Assembly (NCBI GenBank): GCA_036526195.1
Contig: DATCYZ010000080.1
Location: forward strand, 21,733 to 85,732
Direction: 5' to 3'
DNA from: DATCYZ01 sp036526195
GTDB lineage: Bacteria > Pseudomonadota > Gammaproteobacteria > Burkholderiales > SG8-39
Length of the DNA stretch: 64,000 nucleotides
Numbering within the stretch: position 1 is the first letter of the stretch; every line of letters begins with the position of its first letter. Below, one piece after another: positions 27,720 to 38,874 of the stretch. The translations under genes were made by a program, and so were the position numbers. The notes under the pieces are model-generated. The model was not told the DNA's origin and searched no databases. It was given only the letters and a program-made list of their open reading frames with translations.

Positions 27720-28060
27720 CTCCAGAGGATCTGGACTGTCCAGCCCAGGTAGCCGGCGATCACCAGCAGCACGCCGACCTCGAGCGCAAGGCGCATGCCC
27801 GCCGGCTTGACGTAATCCATGATGACATCGCGAATGCCCACCCACATGTGCCAGCCGAGGCTGACGGCGAACAGCAGCGTGGCCACCCGCATCCAGCCCT
27901 GCGTGAACAGGTCCTTCCAGACCCCGTAGGACAGCGGCATCCCGGCCATCACCACCACCAGGATGATCACGGTGTACACCGCCATGACGACGGCCGTGAT
28001 GCGCTGCGCCAGCCAGTCGCGCAGGCCGTAGTGCGCCCCGGTGACGACGCGGTTCACCAC
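27716..28060 (-). CDS. sdhD: Succinate dehydrogenase membrane anchor SdhD
   Basis: About 114 residues with three membrane helices (around 20-42, 55-80 and 88-110). It helps form the quinone and heme b site. The family is recognised from NRVVTGAHYGLRDWLAQRITA and GWHMWVGIRDVIMDYVKP. The start is one of two adjacent GTG codons that overlap the sdhC stop (GTGA); using the second shortens the protein by one residue. There is no separate ribosome-binding site, so translation is probably coupled to sdhC. Confidence 0.92.
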   Translation of the reverse strand: MVNRVVTGAHYGLRDWLAQRITAVVMAVYTVIILVVVMAGMPLSYGVWKDLFTQGWMRVATLLFAVSLGWHMWVGIRDVIMDYVKPAGMRLALEVGVLLVIAGYLGWTVQILWR

Positions 28061-28455
28061 AGCCGCACGCCGAAGAACGCCGTCAGGGCGAGGCCGGCCA
28101 CCAGCACCACGACGCTGGTCCTGCGCGAGGACGCCTTGTCGACGCCCTTGTGCAGGTCGAGGAACAGGTAGCGGATGCCGGCGCAGAAATGATGGCAATA
28201 GGCCCAGATCAGCACCAGCAGCGAAAGCTTGACCGGCCACAGGCCGAGGTAATGCTTGATCGCCTCGAAGCCGGCCTCCGAGGCGAGGCTGCGATCCAGG
28301 ATGAACAGCAGCCACACGCCGGCCAGGAACAGCAGCACGCCGCTGATGCGGTGCAGGATGGACACCCAGCCCGCCAGCGGCAGCCGGATCTCGAACAGCA
28401 GTGCCTGAAGGCTCAGGTACTTGGGTCGCGTTTTCTTGAGTGCCGCGTTGGACAT
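28054..28455 (-). CDS. sdhC: Succinate dehydrogenase cytochrome b556 subunit SdhC
   Basis: A 133-residue membrane subunit with three helices. The family is shown by RPKYLSLQALLFEIRLPLAG (N-terminal quinone region, with the conserved SILHRISG motif next) and by the heme-ligand region AYCHHFCAGIRYLFLDLHKG. The start at 28455 (MSNAALKK) is preferred over an ATG 51 bp upstream, since GACCGAGG lies in front and the homologous N-terminus begins here. It is the first gene of the sdhCDAB-sdhE-gltA-sucA-odhB-lpdA-zapE series and follows a perfect TATAAT box. Confidence 0.94.
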   Translation of the reverse strand: MSNAALKKTRPKYLSLQALLFEIRLPLAGWVSILHRISGVLLFLAGVWLLFILDRSLASEAGFEAIKHYLGLWPVKLSLLVLIWAYCHHFCAGIRYLFLDLHKGVDKASSRRTSVVVLVAGLALTAFFGVRLW

Positions 28456-28525
28456 TGCCTCGGTCCGTCCTGGATCTGGTTTTTCAAGGGCATCGCCGCA
28501 ATGCATGCGTCGATAAGGCGTCCAA

Positions 28526-28531
28526 ATTATA
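28526..28531 (-). promoter_or_regulatory. Perfect -10 box (TATAAT) for the sdh operon
   Basis: TATAAT on the minus strand lies about 71 bp before the sdhC start, in the 107-bp gap to gntR. The expected -35 area (28548-28555) holds CCTCGTT, a poor match, so an activator or an alternative spacing may be used. The leader would be roughly 60 nt. No copy of the TGTCTT/AAGACA motif from the gntR-mdh gap is present here. Confidence 0.55.
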
Positions 28532-28562
28532 GCCGCAACGCAACATGAACGAGGTTGCGACC

Positions 28563-29285
28563 TCAGCCAAGTTCGCTGCGGTAGTAGTGCTGGTCGGTGT
28601 TGTACAGATCACGCCGCCATTCCACCGGACGATCACCATAGGTAAACGAAAGCCGCTCGACCTGCAGCAGCGCATGCCCCGGCTGGACCGCCAGCAGTTT
28701 CGCGCTCGCCGGGTCGGCGGTCACGGCCTTGAGCCGTTCCTCGGCGCGCACCATCCGGGTGCCGAACTCGGTCTCGAACAGGTTGTACAGCGCACCCCGG
28801 TGCTCGCTGATCGCGCTCGCCGTGAGTCCCTTGAACAGCGTCCCCGGCAACCAGACCTCGTCCAGCAGCACCGGCGCGCCGCCGAACACCAGCAGGCGCT
28901 TGAGCATCAGCACCGGATCGCCCGCCTTCAGGTCGAGCGCGCGCGCCAGCTCGGCGCTCGCGCGCGAGCGCCTGAACTCGAGCATCTGGCGTTCGGGCGC
29001 GACCGCCTCGCCGGCGTCCGGGGTCAGCCGCAGGAAGCGGAAGCGCACCTGCGCTTCACCGTGGGTGGCAACGAAGGTGCCCTTGCCCTGGCGGCGCACC
29101 AGCAGGTTCTCGGCCGCGAGTTCGTCGATCGCCTTGCGCACCGTGCCCTGGCTGACGCGAAAGCGCGCGGCGAGCTCGATTTCGCTCGGAATGGCCTCGC
29201 CGGGGCGCCATTCCCCGCCGTGCAGGCCCTCGAGCAACAGGGCCTTGATCTGGCGGTACAGCGGGCTGTAGGTGGGCGACGCCAT
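28563..29285 (-). CDS. GntR-family regulator (HutC/UTRA subfamily)
   Basis: A 240-residue regulator. An N-terminal winged helix-turn-helix (IPSEIELAARFRVSQGTVRKAID, residues about 33-55, shown in part) is followed by a UTRA ligand-binding domain (about 95-235). It lies between the sdh operon and the divergent mdh-prp operon, so it is well placed to sense a TCA or methylcitrate-cycle intermediate and control one or both. In other betaproteobacteria a GntR gene occupies the same place. A dyad in the gntR-mdh gap is its likely operator. The ligand is unknown; citrate, methylcitrate and malate are only guesses. Confidence 0.88.
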   Translation of the reverse strand: MASPTYSPLYRQIKALLLEGLHGGEWRPGEAIPSEIELAARFRVSQGTVRKAIDELAAENLLVRRQGKGTFVATHGEAQVRFRFLRLTPDAGEAVAPERQMLEFRRSRASAELARALDLKAGDPVLMLKRLLVFGGAPVLLDEVWLPGTLFKGLTASAISEHRGALYNLFETEFGTRMVRAEERLKAVTADPASAKLLAVQPGHALLQVERLSFTYGDRPVEWRRDLYNTDQHYYRSELG

Positions 29286-29332
29286 GGCGGGGATTTGAGC
29301 ATAAGCCGGGCAAGTCGTCTAATTTCTATCTG

Positions 29333-29357
29333 ATGTCTTATAAAAGACAAAAGACAT
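29333..29357. promoter_or_regulatory. Putative GntR operator between gntR and mdh
   Basis: Half-sites TGTCTT (29334-29339) and AAGACA (29344-29349) form an inverted repeat with a 4-nt ATAA spacer. A second AAGACA follows at 29351-29356, giving a wider repeat ATGTCTT ... AAGACAT. The block is AT-rich in a GC-rich region. It lies directly before a TTGACT-N18-TACCAT promoter candidate (29359-29388) reading toward mdh, and in the promoter zone of gntR on the other strand, as expected for a two-way repressor. Confidence 0.6.
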
Positions 29358-29358
29358 G

Positions 29359-29388
29359 TTGACTTTCGCCTCGACCGGTGCCTACCAT
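29359..29388 (+). promoter_or_regulatory. Candidate mdh-prp promoter
   Basis: A -35-like TTGACT (29359-29364) and a -10-like TACCAT (29383-29388) are separated by 18 bp, about 74 bp upstream of the mdh start. The operator half-sites abut the -35, so repression by steric block is plausible. Confidence 0.4.
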
Positions 29389-29461
29389 CGCACGGCGCAT
29401 GCGGCCCCATCCGGCCCCGCGCACACGAATCCACCACGACCCTCGCGCCCCCGGAGCCCAA

Positions 29462-30454
29462 ATGCCAAAAGCCCCCGTACGCGTCGCCGTCACCGGCGCC
29501 GCCGGACAGATCGGCTACTCGCTGCTGTTTCGCATCGCCAGCGGCGACATGCTCGGCAAGGACCAGCCCGTCATCCTGCAATTGCTCGAGATTCCCGACG
29601 AGAAGGCGCAGAAGGCCCTCAAGGGCGTGATGATGGAACTCGACGATTGCGCCTTTCCCCTGCTGCACGGCATGGTCGGCGCCTCGGACCCGATGGTGGC
29701 GTTCAAGGACGCGAGCGTCGCACTGCTGGTGGGCGCGCGGCCGCGCGGCCCCGGCATGGAACGCAAGGACCTGCTGCAGGCGAACGGCAAGATCTTCCAG
29801 CCGCAGGGCCGCGCGCTGAACGCCGTCGCCAGCCGCGACGTGAAGGTGCTGGTGGTCGGCAACCCGGCGAACACCAACGCGCTGATCGCGATGAAGAACG
29901 CGCCGGACCTGAAGCCGACCCAGTTCACGGCGATGATGCGGCTCGACCACAACCGCGCACTGAGCCAGATGGCGGCGAAGGTCGGCAAGCCCGTCGCCTC
30001 GATCCGCAAGGGCATCGTCTGGGGCAACCATTCCGCCACCCAGTACCCGGACCTGTTCCAGGCCGAGTGCGACGGCAAGAAGGTCTGGGACCTGATCAAG
30101 GACCAGGCCTGGCTGGAGAAGGACTTCATTCCCACGGTGCAGAAGCGCGGCGCGGCGATCATCGACGCGCGCGGCCTGTCCTCCGCGGCGAGCGCCGCCA
30201 GCGCGGCGGTCGACCACATCCGCGACTGGGCGCTCGGCACCCGCGACGGCGACTGGGTGTCGATGGGCATTCCCTCGGACGGCAGCTACGACATCCCGGA
30301 AGGCGTGCTCTACGGCTACCCGGTGACCTGCGCGAACGGCAGGATCAGCATCGTCAAGGGGCTCGAGCAGAGCGCCTTCAGCCGCGAGCGCATGATGGCC
30401 ACCCTCAAGGAACTGCACGAGGAGCGCGACGGCATCAAGGACCTGCTCGGTTGA
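29462..30454 (+). CDS. mdh: Malate dehydrogenase
   Basis: A 330-residue NAD-dependent malate dehydrogenase of the type usual in betaproteobacteria. Features are the Rossmann site VAVTGAAGQIGYSLLFRIA, the substrate loop LLVGARPRGPGMERKDLL with paired Arg, the catalytic MRLDHNRAL, and the GNHSATQYPD motif with the proton-relay His. The start MPKAP was taken because the family begins there and GGAG lies just upstream; earlier in-frame ATGs give an unrelated Pro/Arg leader. It is followed by prpB after 7 bp, so malate oxidation and the methylcitrate cycle share one transcript. Confidence 0.95.
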   Translation: MPKAPVRVAVTGAAGQIGYSLLFRIASGDMLGKDQPVILQLLEIPDEKAQKALKGVMMELDDCAFPLLHGMVGASDPMVAFKDASVALLVGARPRGPGMERKDLLQANGKIFQPQGRALNAVASRDVKVLVVGNPANTNALIAMKNAPDLKPTQFTAMMRLDHNRALSQMAAKVGKPVASIRKGIVWGNHSATQYPDLFQAECDGKKVWDLIKDQAWLEKDFIPTVQKRGAAIIDARGLSSAASAASAAVDHIRDWALGTRDGDWVSMGIPSDGSYDIPEGVLYGYPVTCANGRISIVKGLEQSAFSRERMMATLKELHEERDGIKDLLG

Positions 30455-30461
30455 GCGCGCC

Positions 30462-31343
30462 ATGACCCCGGGCGCAAAGTTCCGTCAGGCCCTGCGCGAG
30501 GAATCGCCGCTGCAGGTCATCGGCGCGATCTGCGCCTACCATGCGCGACTGGCCCAGGCCAGCGGCTACCGCGCCATTTATCTCTCCGGCGGCGGCGTCG
30601 CCGCCGGCTCCCTCGGCCTGCCGGACCTCGGCATCTCGAACCTCGACGACGTGCTGATCGACGTGCGGCGCATCACCGACGTCTGCGACCTGCCGCTGCT
30701 GGTCGACGTCGATACCGGCTTCGGCGCGAGCGCGTTCAATGTCGCGCGCACCGTGCGCTCGCTGGTCAAGGCCGGCGCCGCGGCCCTGCACATCGAGGAC
30801 CAGGCCGGCGCCAAGCGCTGCGGCCACCGCCCCAACAAGGAAATCGTCTCCACCGAGGAGATGTGCGACCGGCTGCGGGCCGCGGCGGACGCGCGGTCCG
30901 ACGCGTCCTTCGGCATCATGGCGCGCACCGATGCGCTGGCGAGCGAAGGCCTGGACCGTGCGCTGGAGCGCGCCGCGCGCTACGTCGAGGCCGGCGCGGA
31001 CATGGTGTTCCCGGAAGCGATGACCGAGCTCTCGATGTACCGGCGCTTCGTCGACGCCGTGAAGGTGCCGGTGCTGGCCAACATCACCGAGTTCGGCCAG
31101 ACGCCGCTGTTCACGCTGGAGGAATTGCGCAGCGCCGGCGTCGGCATCGCCCTCTATCCCCTGTCGGCGTTCCGCGCCATGAACAAGGCGGCGCTGGAGG
31201 TCTACGGCACGGTGCGACGCGAAGGCACGCAGAAGAACGTGGTCAACACGATGCAGTCGCGCGACGACCTGTACCGGTACCTCGACTATCACGCCTACGA
31301 ATCCAAGCTCGACGAACTGTACAAACGGGAGAAGCGCGCATGA
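30462..31343 (+). CDS. prpB: 2-methylisocitrate lyase
   Basis: A 293-residue PEP mutase/isocitrate lyase superfamily enzyme that splits 2-methylisocitrate into pyruvate and succinate. The catalytic cysteine is in KRCGH (residues 118-122), inside HIEDQAGAKRCGHRPNK. The metal-binding acidic residues are in LLVDVDTGFGAS. The length is right for PrpB and shorter than isocitrate lyase. The stop overlaps the prpC start (ATGA). Confidence 0.95.
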   Translation: MTPGAKFRQALREESPLQVIGAICAYHARLAQASGYRAIYLSGGGVAAGSLGLPDLGISNLDDVLIDVRRITDVCDLPLLVDVDTGFGASAFNVARTVRSLVKAGAAALHIEDQAGAKRCGHRPNKEIVSTEEMCDRLRAAADARSDASFGIMARTDALASEGLDRALERAARYVEAGADMVFPEAMTELSMYRRFVDAVKVPVLANITEFGQTPLFTLEELRSAGVGIALYPLSAFRAMNKAALEVYGTVRREGTQKNVVNTMQSRDDLYRYLDYHAYESKLDELYKREKRA

Positions 31344-32512
31344 GCGAAACCCGGGCCGCCGCCCCCAAGCCCAAGAAGTCCGTTGCCCTCTCGGGCGTCC
31401 CCGCCGGCAACACGGCCCTGTCCACGGTCGGCCGCACCGGCAACGACCTCGCCTACCGCGGCTACGACATCCTGGAGTTCGCCGACAAGGCGGAATTCGA
31501 GGAGATCGCCTACCTGCTGGTGCACGGCGCCCTGCCGAATGCCGCGGAACTGTCCGCCTACAAGACCCGGCTGCGCGCGCTGCGCGGCCTGCCCGCCGCG
31601 CTGCGCACGGTGCTCGAGCAGCTGCCCGCCTCCGCCCACCCGATGGACGTGATGCGCACCGGCGTCTCGGTGCTCGGCAACCTGCTGCCGGAACGCGAGG
31701 ACCACAACACGCCCGGCGCGCGCGACATCGCCGACCGGCTGATGGCCTCGCTCGGCTCGATGCTGCTGTACTGGTACCACTTCAGCCACAACGGCCGGCG
31801 CATCGAGGTCGAGAACGACGCCGATTCCATCGGCGGCCACTTCCTGCACCTGCTGCACGGCCGCGCGCCCTCGGACGAATGGGTGCGCGCGATGCACATC
31901 TCGCTCATCCTCTACGCGGAGCATGAATTCAACGCCAGCACCTTTGCCTGCCGCGTGATCGCCGGCACCGGCTCGGACATGTACAGCGCGATCTGCGGCG
32001 GCATCGGCGCGCTGCGCGGGCCGAAACACGGCGGGGCCAACGAGTTCGCCTTCGACGTGCAGTCGCGCTACCCGGGCCCGGCGGAAGCCGAGGCCGACAT
32101 CCTGCGCAGCATCGAGGCGAAGGAGATCGTGATCGGCTTCGGCCACCCGGTCTACACCATCGCCGACCCGCGCAACGAAGTCATCAAGACGCTCGCCAAG
32201 CGGCTCTCGAAGACGGCCGGCAGCATGAAGCTGTTCAACATCGCCGAGCGCATCGAAGCCGTGATGCAGCGCGAAAAGAAGATGTTCGCCAACCTCGACT
32301 GGTACAGCGCGGTGTCCTACAACCTGCTGGGCGTGCCGACGGCGATGTTCACGCCGCTGTTCGTCATCTCGCGCACCAGCGGCTGGTCGGCGCACGTCAT
32401 CGAGCAGCGCATCGACGGCAAGATCATCCGCCCGAGCGCAAACTACACCGGCCCCGAGAACCGCCGCTGGGTGCCGCTCAAGGACCGCGCCGCGGCGCGC
32501 ACCGGGAAATAG
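31340..32512 (+). CDS. prpC: 2-methylcitrate synthase
   Basis: A 390-residue citrate-synthase-family enzyme that condenses propionyl-CoA with oxaloacetate. Catalytic motifs are LRGPKHGGANE and VIGFGHPVYTIADPRN; the shorter N-terminus and absence of the beta domain seen in GltA mark it as PrpC. The N-terminal LSGVPAGNTALSTVGRTGNDLAYRGYD (in part) is typical. Translation is coupled to prpB by a 4-bp overlap. It uses propionyl-CoA that PrpE and the AcuI-like enzyme could supply. Confidence 0.95.
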   Translation: MSETRAAAPKPKKSVALSGVPAGNTALSTVGRTGNDLAYRGYDILEFADKAEFEEIAYLLVHGALPNAAELSAYKTRLRALRGLPAALRTVLEQLPASAHPMDVMRTGVSVLGNLLPEREDHNTPGARDIADRLMASLGSMLLYWYHFSHNGRRIEVENDADSIGGHFLHLLHGRAPSDEWVRAMHISLILYAEHEFNASTFACRVIAGTGSDMYSAICGGIGALRGPKHGGANEFAFDVQSRYPGPAEAEADILRSIEAKEIVIGFGHPVYTIADPRNEVIKTLAKRLSKTAGSMKLFNIAERIEAVMQREKKMFANLDWYSAVSYNLLGVPTAMFTPLFVISRTSGWSAHVIEQRIDGKIIRPSANYTGPENRRWVPLKDRAAARTGK

Positions 32513-32516
32513 ACCG

Positions 32517-32732
32517 ATGGCCGCCTACGAATCCGACCTGACGCAGTTCATGCGGCGCTTTCTCGCGCAGCACCCGGAGGAACTCGACTCGCAGCGCGAA
32601 GGGCGCGGCATCTGGTGGGACAAGGACCCGGCGGTGCGCACCGCGCCGCCCGGACCGCGCCATGCGCCCCGCTCCGGCGGCGCCGAGTACACCTTCCGCC
32701 CGCTCAGCGAGTCGAACCTCGGCACGGACTGA
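32517..32732 (+). CDS. DUF3460 small protein
   Basis: A 71-residue soluble protein matching the betaproteobacterial DUF3460 family, recognised from YESDLTQFMRRFLAQHPE and GRGIWWDKDP. It sits between prpC (4 bp) and prpD (35 bp). The tail after residue 45 is Pro/Gly/Arg-rich and ends in a short conserved-looking FRPLSESNL. Function is unknown; constant co-location with prp genes would suggest a partner of methylcitrate enzymes, but that is inference. Confidence 0.82.
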   Translation: MAAYESDLTQFMRRFLAQHPEELDSQREGRGIWWDKDPAVRTAPPGPRHAPRSGGAEYTFRPLSESNLGTD

Positions 32733-32767
32733 CCCCGCACCCCGAACCACAGGATCCACGCCCCGCC

Positions 32768-34219
32768 ATGTCCGCCCACATCTCGAACGTCCGACCGAAG
32801 CCGGACGATGTCCTCGTCCGCATCGCCGATTACGCGGCGAAGACCCGCATCACCAGCAAGGACGCGTACGACACCGCGCGCTATTGCCTGATGGATACCC
32901 TTGGCTGCGGCTTCGAGGCGCTCGAGTATCCCGCCTGCACCAAGCTGATGGGCCCGGTGGTCCCCGGCACCGTGGTGCCGAACGGCGCAAAGGTCCCCGG
33001 CACCGCGTTCCAGCTCGACCCGATCCAGGCCGCGTTCAACATCGGCGCCATGATCCGCTGGCTCGACTTCAACGACACTTGGCTGGCCGCCGAATGGGGG
33101 CACCCCTCCGACAACCTCGGCGGCATCCTCGCCACGGCGGACTGGCTCTCGCGCACCGCCGTCGCCGCCGGCAAGCCGCCGCTCACCGTGAAGGACGTGC
33201 TCACCGCCATGATCAAGGCGCACGAGATCCAGGGCGTGCTGGCGCTGGACAACTCGTTCAACCGGGTGGGCCTGGACCACGTGGTGCTGGTGAAGGTGGC
33301 CTCCACCGCGGTGGTGGCCCAGATGCTCGGCTGCACCCGCGAGGAGATCCTGAACGCGGTCTCCCAGGCCTGGGTCGACGGGCAGAGCCTGCGCACCTAC
33401 CGCCACGCGCCGAACACCGGCTCGAGGAAGAGCTGGGCCGCGGGCGACGCCACCGCGCGCGCGGTGCGCCTCGCGCTGATCTCGAAGACCGGAGAGATGG
33501 GCTATCCCTCCGTGCTGAGCGCGAAGACCTGGGGCTTCTACGACGTGCTGTTCAAGGGCAAGCCGTTCACGTTCCAGCGCCCCTTCGGTTCCTACGTCAT
33601 GGAGAACGTACTCTTCAAGATCTCCTTCCCCGCCGAATTCCACTCGCAGACCGCGGTGGAGTGCGCGATGGACATCCACCGGGAACTCGCGCGCCTCGGC
33701 CGCACGCCGGAGGACATCAGGAAGATCACGATCCGCACGCACGAGGCCTGCATCCGCATCATCGACAAGAAGGGGCCGCTCAACAACCCCGCCGACCGCG
33801 ACCATTGCGTGCAGTACATGGTGGCGGTGCCGATCCTGTTCGGCCGCCTGACCGCGGGCGACTACGAGGACGCGATCGCCGCCGACCCGCGCATCGACGC
33901 CCTGCGCGACAGGATCAGCTGCGTCGAGGACAAGCAGTTCACGAAGGACTACCACGACCCGGCGAAGCGCTCGATCGCAAATGCGCTCACGGTGGAGTTC
34001 AAGGACGGCAAGAAGCTCAAGGAGATCGTCTGCGAATACCCGATCGGCCACAAGCGCCGGCGCAAGGAAGGCATGCCGGTGCTGGTGGAAAAGTTCCGCA
34101 CCAACCTGGCCCGGCGCTTCCCGGAGAAGCAGCGCAAGGCGATCCTCGAGCTGTGCCTGGACGCGAAGCGGCTGGACGCCACCCCGGTGCACGAATTCGT
34201 CGACGCCATGGTGATCTGA
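32768..34219 (+). CDS. prpD: 2-methylcitrate dehydratase
   Basis: A 483-residue MmgE/PrpD-family enzyme that dehydrates 2-methylcitrate to 2-methylaconitate. Recognisable stretches are YCLMDTLGCGFEALEYPAC, MIRWLDFNDTWLAAEWGHPSDNLGG (shown in part), and DRDHCVQYMVAVPILFG. No iron-sulfur cluster is needed. The next step, hydration to 2-methylisocitrate, would be done by an aconitase, and acnA is two genes downstream; no acnD/prpF pair is present, so this is the prpD-type pathway. Confidence 0.95.
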   Translation: MSAHISNVRPKPDDVLVRIADYAAKTRITSKDAYDTARYCLMDTLGCGFEALEYPACTKLMGPVVPGTVVPNGAKVPGTAFQLDPIQAAFNIGAMIRWLDFNDTWLAAEWGHPSDNLGGILATADWLSRTAVAAGKPPLTVKDVLTAMIKAHEIQGVLALDNSFNRVGLDHVVLVKVASTAVVAQMLGCTREEILNAVSQAWVDGQSLRTYRHAPNTGSRKSWAAGDATARAVRLALISKTGEMGYPSVLSAKTWGFYDVLFKGKPFTFQRPFGSYVMENVLFKISFPAEFHSQTAVECAMDIHRELARLGRTPEDIRKITIRTHEACIRIIDKKGPLNNPADRDHCVQYMVAVPILFGRLTAGDYEDAIAADPRIDALRDRISCVEDKQFTKDYHDPAKRSIANALTVEFKDGKKLKEIVCEYPIGHKRRRKEGMPVLVEKFRTNLARRFPEKQRKAILELCLDAKRLDATPVHEFVDAMVI

Positions 34220-34221
34220 AC

Positions 34222-34758
34222 ATGCGCGCCGTCGCCTTTCGCGGCCTGTGGCTCCTGGTCTTCGTGCTCGTCACGGGCGCGGCGCGGGCCGCGGAACGCG
34301 ACCCGCTTGAGCATTTCTTCCATCCCTTCCTCGGCGACCTGCGGGAGGAACTCGCGACCGCGAAGGCCGCCGGCAAGCGCGGCGTGATGGTGATGTACCA
34401 CTTCGACGATTGCCCGGCCTGCCAGAAGATGAAGAAGCTGGTGCTCAACCAGGGCAGCGTGCAGGACTGGTACCGGCGCGAGTTCGTCGTCGTCGGCATC
34501 GACATCCGCGGCGCGCAGCCGATCACCGGCATCGACGGCAAGACGCTGCCCGAACAGGCCTACGGCAAGGCGATGGCGATCCGCGGCACCCCGAGCTTCG
34601 ACTTCTACGCGCCCGACGGCGCGCGCACCTACCGCCACACCGGCGGCATTTTCGACCCGGCTGAGTTCCTGCTGCTCGGCCAGTACGTCGCCAGCGGCGC
34701 CTACCGCACGCAGACGTTCGCGCAGTACCGGCAGACACCGGCGAAGAAAGGAAGCTGA
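34222..34758 (+). CDS. Exported thioredoxin-like protein (SoxW/DsbE-like)
   Basis: A 178-residue protein with a signal peptide (about 1-23, ending ARA-AE) and one thioredoxin fold. The redox motif CPAC (FDDCPACQKMKKLV) lies near residue 72, and the cis-Pro region is IRGTPSFDFY. A periplasmic disulfide reductase role is likely. It lies 2 bp after prpD and 1 bp before acnA, an unexpected place for an exported protein. It is a paralogue of the two-domain protein at 51.2 kb; both end with a Y-V-x-SGAY segment. It may help heme or Fe-S assembly, but this is speculative. Confidence 0.8.
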   Translation: MRAVAFRGLWLLVFVLVTGAARAAERDPLEHFFHPFLGDLREELATAKAAGKRGVMVMYHFDDCPACQKMKKLVLNQGSVQDWYRREFVVVGIDIRGAQPITGIDGKTLPEQAYGKAMAIRGTPSFDFYAPDGARTYRHTGGIFDPAEFLLLGQYVASGAYRTQTFAQYRQTPAKKGS

Positions 34759-34759
34759 C

Positions 34760-37465
<2,706 letters not shown>

Positions 37466-37477
37466 ACCGTTGAGCGA

Positions 37478-37891
37478 CTAGCGGCGCCGGAACTTCTGTT
37501 TCGGCCGCCGCTCGCGTCCCGCGGGCCGGCCCCGGCCCGGCGGGCGGCCCTGCCCCGGCCCGCGGCGGTTGCCTTCCGAATCGGGGCGACGCGTCGCGGC
37601 CGTCAGCTTGCGGGCCTCGAGCGTTTGCGCCCGCCGCGCGAGGCTGTCCTCGTCCTCCTCGTACAGGTCGCGCGGGTTCGGATCGAAGGCCTGGTCCAGC
37701 TCCAGCGCCCGCACGGTGACGTCCCAGTCGAACTCGCCCATGCCGACAACCACACGGTCGCCGATCTTCACGTCCTGCGTCGCCGCGCAGCGCTCGCCGT
37801 TCAGGGTCACGCGCCCCGCCTCGACCGCGCTCTGCGCCAGCCCGCGCGTGTTGAACAGGCTCGCGTTCCACAACCACTTGTCTATCCGCAT
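37478..37891 (-). CDS. hslR: S4-domain RNA-binding protein (Hsp15/HslR-like)
   Basis: A 137-residue protein with an N-terminal S4 domain (MRIDKWLWNASLFNTRGLAQ, then EAGRVTLNGERC) and a long basic Arg/Gly/Pro tail. Hsp15 binds stalled 50S subunits carrying peptidyl-tRNA and recycles them. The overall build (S4 plus basic C-terminus) fits, although the tail here is longer and more Gly/Pro-rich than usual. Stand-alone gene, convergent with acnA. Confidence 0.85.
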   Translation of the reverse strand: MRIDKWLWNASLFNTRGLAQSAVEAGRVTLNGERCAATQDVKIGDRVVVGMGEFDWDVTVRALELDQAFDPNPRDLYEEDEDSLARRAQTLEARKLTAATRRPDSEGNRRGPGQGRPPGRGRPAGRERRPKQKFRRR

Positions 37892-38078
37892 GCGTCGTTA
37901 CGCTGTTGAGGTCGAACTCGTATCGTGGCGGCGTCCGGCAACTCCCGGCGCGCCCGCGTCCGGCGTCTACTGTGCCCGCCCCGGCGCCGGTTCGACCTTC
38001 ATGCCGGGGGGCAGGTCCAATGATGCACGGCTGGCGCCCGCTTGAACAGGTCGTTCGCGAAACCGCCTGCCGCGCCGC

Positions 38079-38735
38079 TCAGGGGGTGGTGGCCAGACCG
38101 ACCGGGCAGGACACCCCGGTGCCGCCCAGTCCGCAATAGCCGTCCGGGTTCTTGCCGAGGTACTGCTGATGATGGTCCTCGGCGTAATAGAACGCCGGCG
38201 CCTCGCGGATCTCGGTGCTGATCGTGCCGAACCCGCGCGCCCGGAGCGCCGCCTGGAATGCGTCGCGCGAGGCCAGCGCCGCGCGCAACTGCGACGCGCC
38301 GTAGGCATAGACCGCGGACCGGTACTGGGTGCCGAGGTCATTGCCCTGGCGCATCCCCTGCGTCGGGTCATGCCCCTCCCAGAACACCTTCAGCAGCGCC
38401 TCGTAGGACACCGCCGCCGGATCGAAGATCACCAGCACCGTCTCGGCGTGATTGGTGAAGCCGCTGCAGACTTCCTCGTAGCTCGGGTTGCGCGTCTCGC
38501 CGCCGCAATAGCCGACCGCGGTCGAATGCACCCCCGGCACCTGCCAGAACATCCGCTCCGCGCCCCAGAAACAGCCCATGCCGAATTGCGCCTGCACCAT
38601 GCCCTCAGGAAACGGCGGCACGATGCGGTGGCCGTTGACGAAATGGGTTGCGCCGACCTCGATCGCGGTCTCCCGCCCCGGCAGGGTGTTGCCGGCGGGC
38701 AGCAGCGACTTCATCTTTCTCATGAATGCGAACAT
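38079..38735 (-). CDS. msrA: Peptide-methionine (S)-S-oxide reductase
   Basis: A 218-residue MsrA of the longer type. The catalytic Cys55 is in FGMGCFWGAERMF. The C-terminal resolving cysteines are in DGYCGLGGTGVSCPVG, as in the E. coli-like enzymes with two recycling Cys. AYGASQLRAAL and YYAEDHHQQYLGKNP are family motifs. It repairs methionine S-sulfoxide in proteins, probably with thioredoxin. It lacks a convincing signal peptide, so it is cytoplasmic. It is monocistronic. A 187-bp gap to the S4 gene holds no recognisable gene. Confidence 0.95.
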   Translation of the reverse strand: MFAFMRKMKSLLPAGNTLPGRETAIEVGATHFVNGHRIVPPFPEGMVQAQFGMGCFWGAERMFWQVPGVHSTAVGYCGGETRNPSYEEVCSGFTNHAETVLVIFDPAAVSYEALLKVFWEGHDPTQGMRQGNDLGTQYRSAVYAYGASQLRAALASRDAFQAALRARGFGTISTEIREAPAFYYAEDHHQQYLGKNPDGYCGLGGTGVSCPVGLATTP

Positions 38736-38874
38736 GGCGTCCTCGCGGGGATGATACCGCGATGGGTCGGCCCGCGCCGCGTATCCTGACGCCGCGCCGA
38801 CAGGGCCGCGGGTGCGGCTTGTCGGGCACGGGGCTTTGCGGTACGTTCAAGCGCATTTTCACGGCGGTTTCTCC

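Noticed and set aside
37892..38078. Possible small gene between the S4 gene and msrA
   Set aside because: Minus-strand reading gives a tail (LDLPPGMKVEPAP) that looks protein-like, but it has no start with a ribosome-binding site and its upstream part runs out of frame through msrA. I treat the gap as non-coding.
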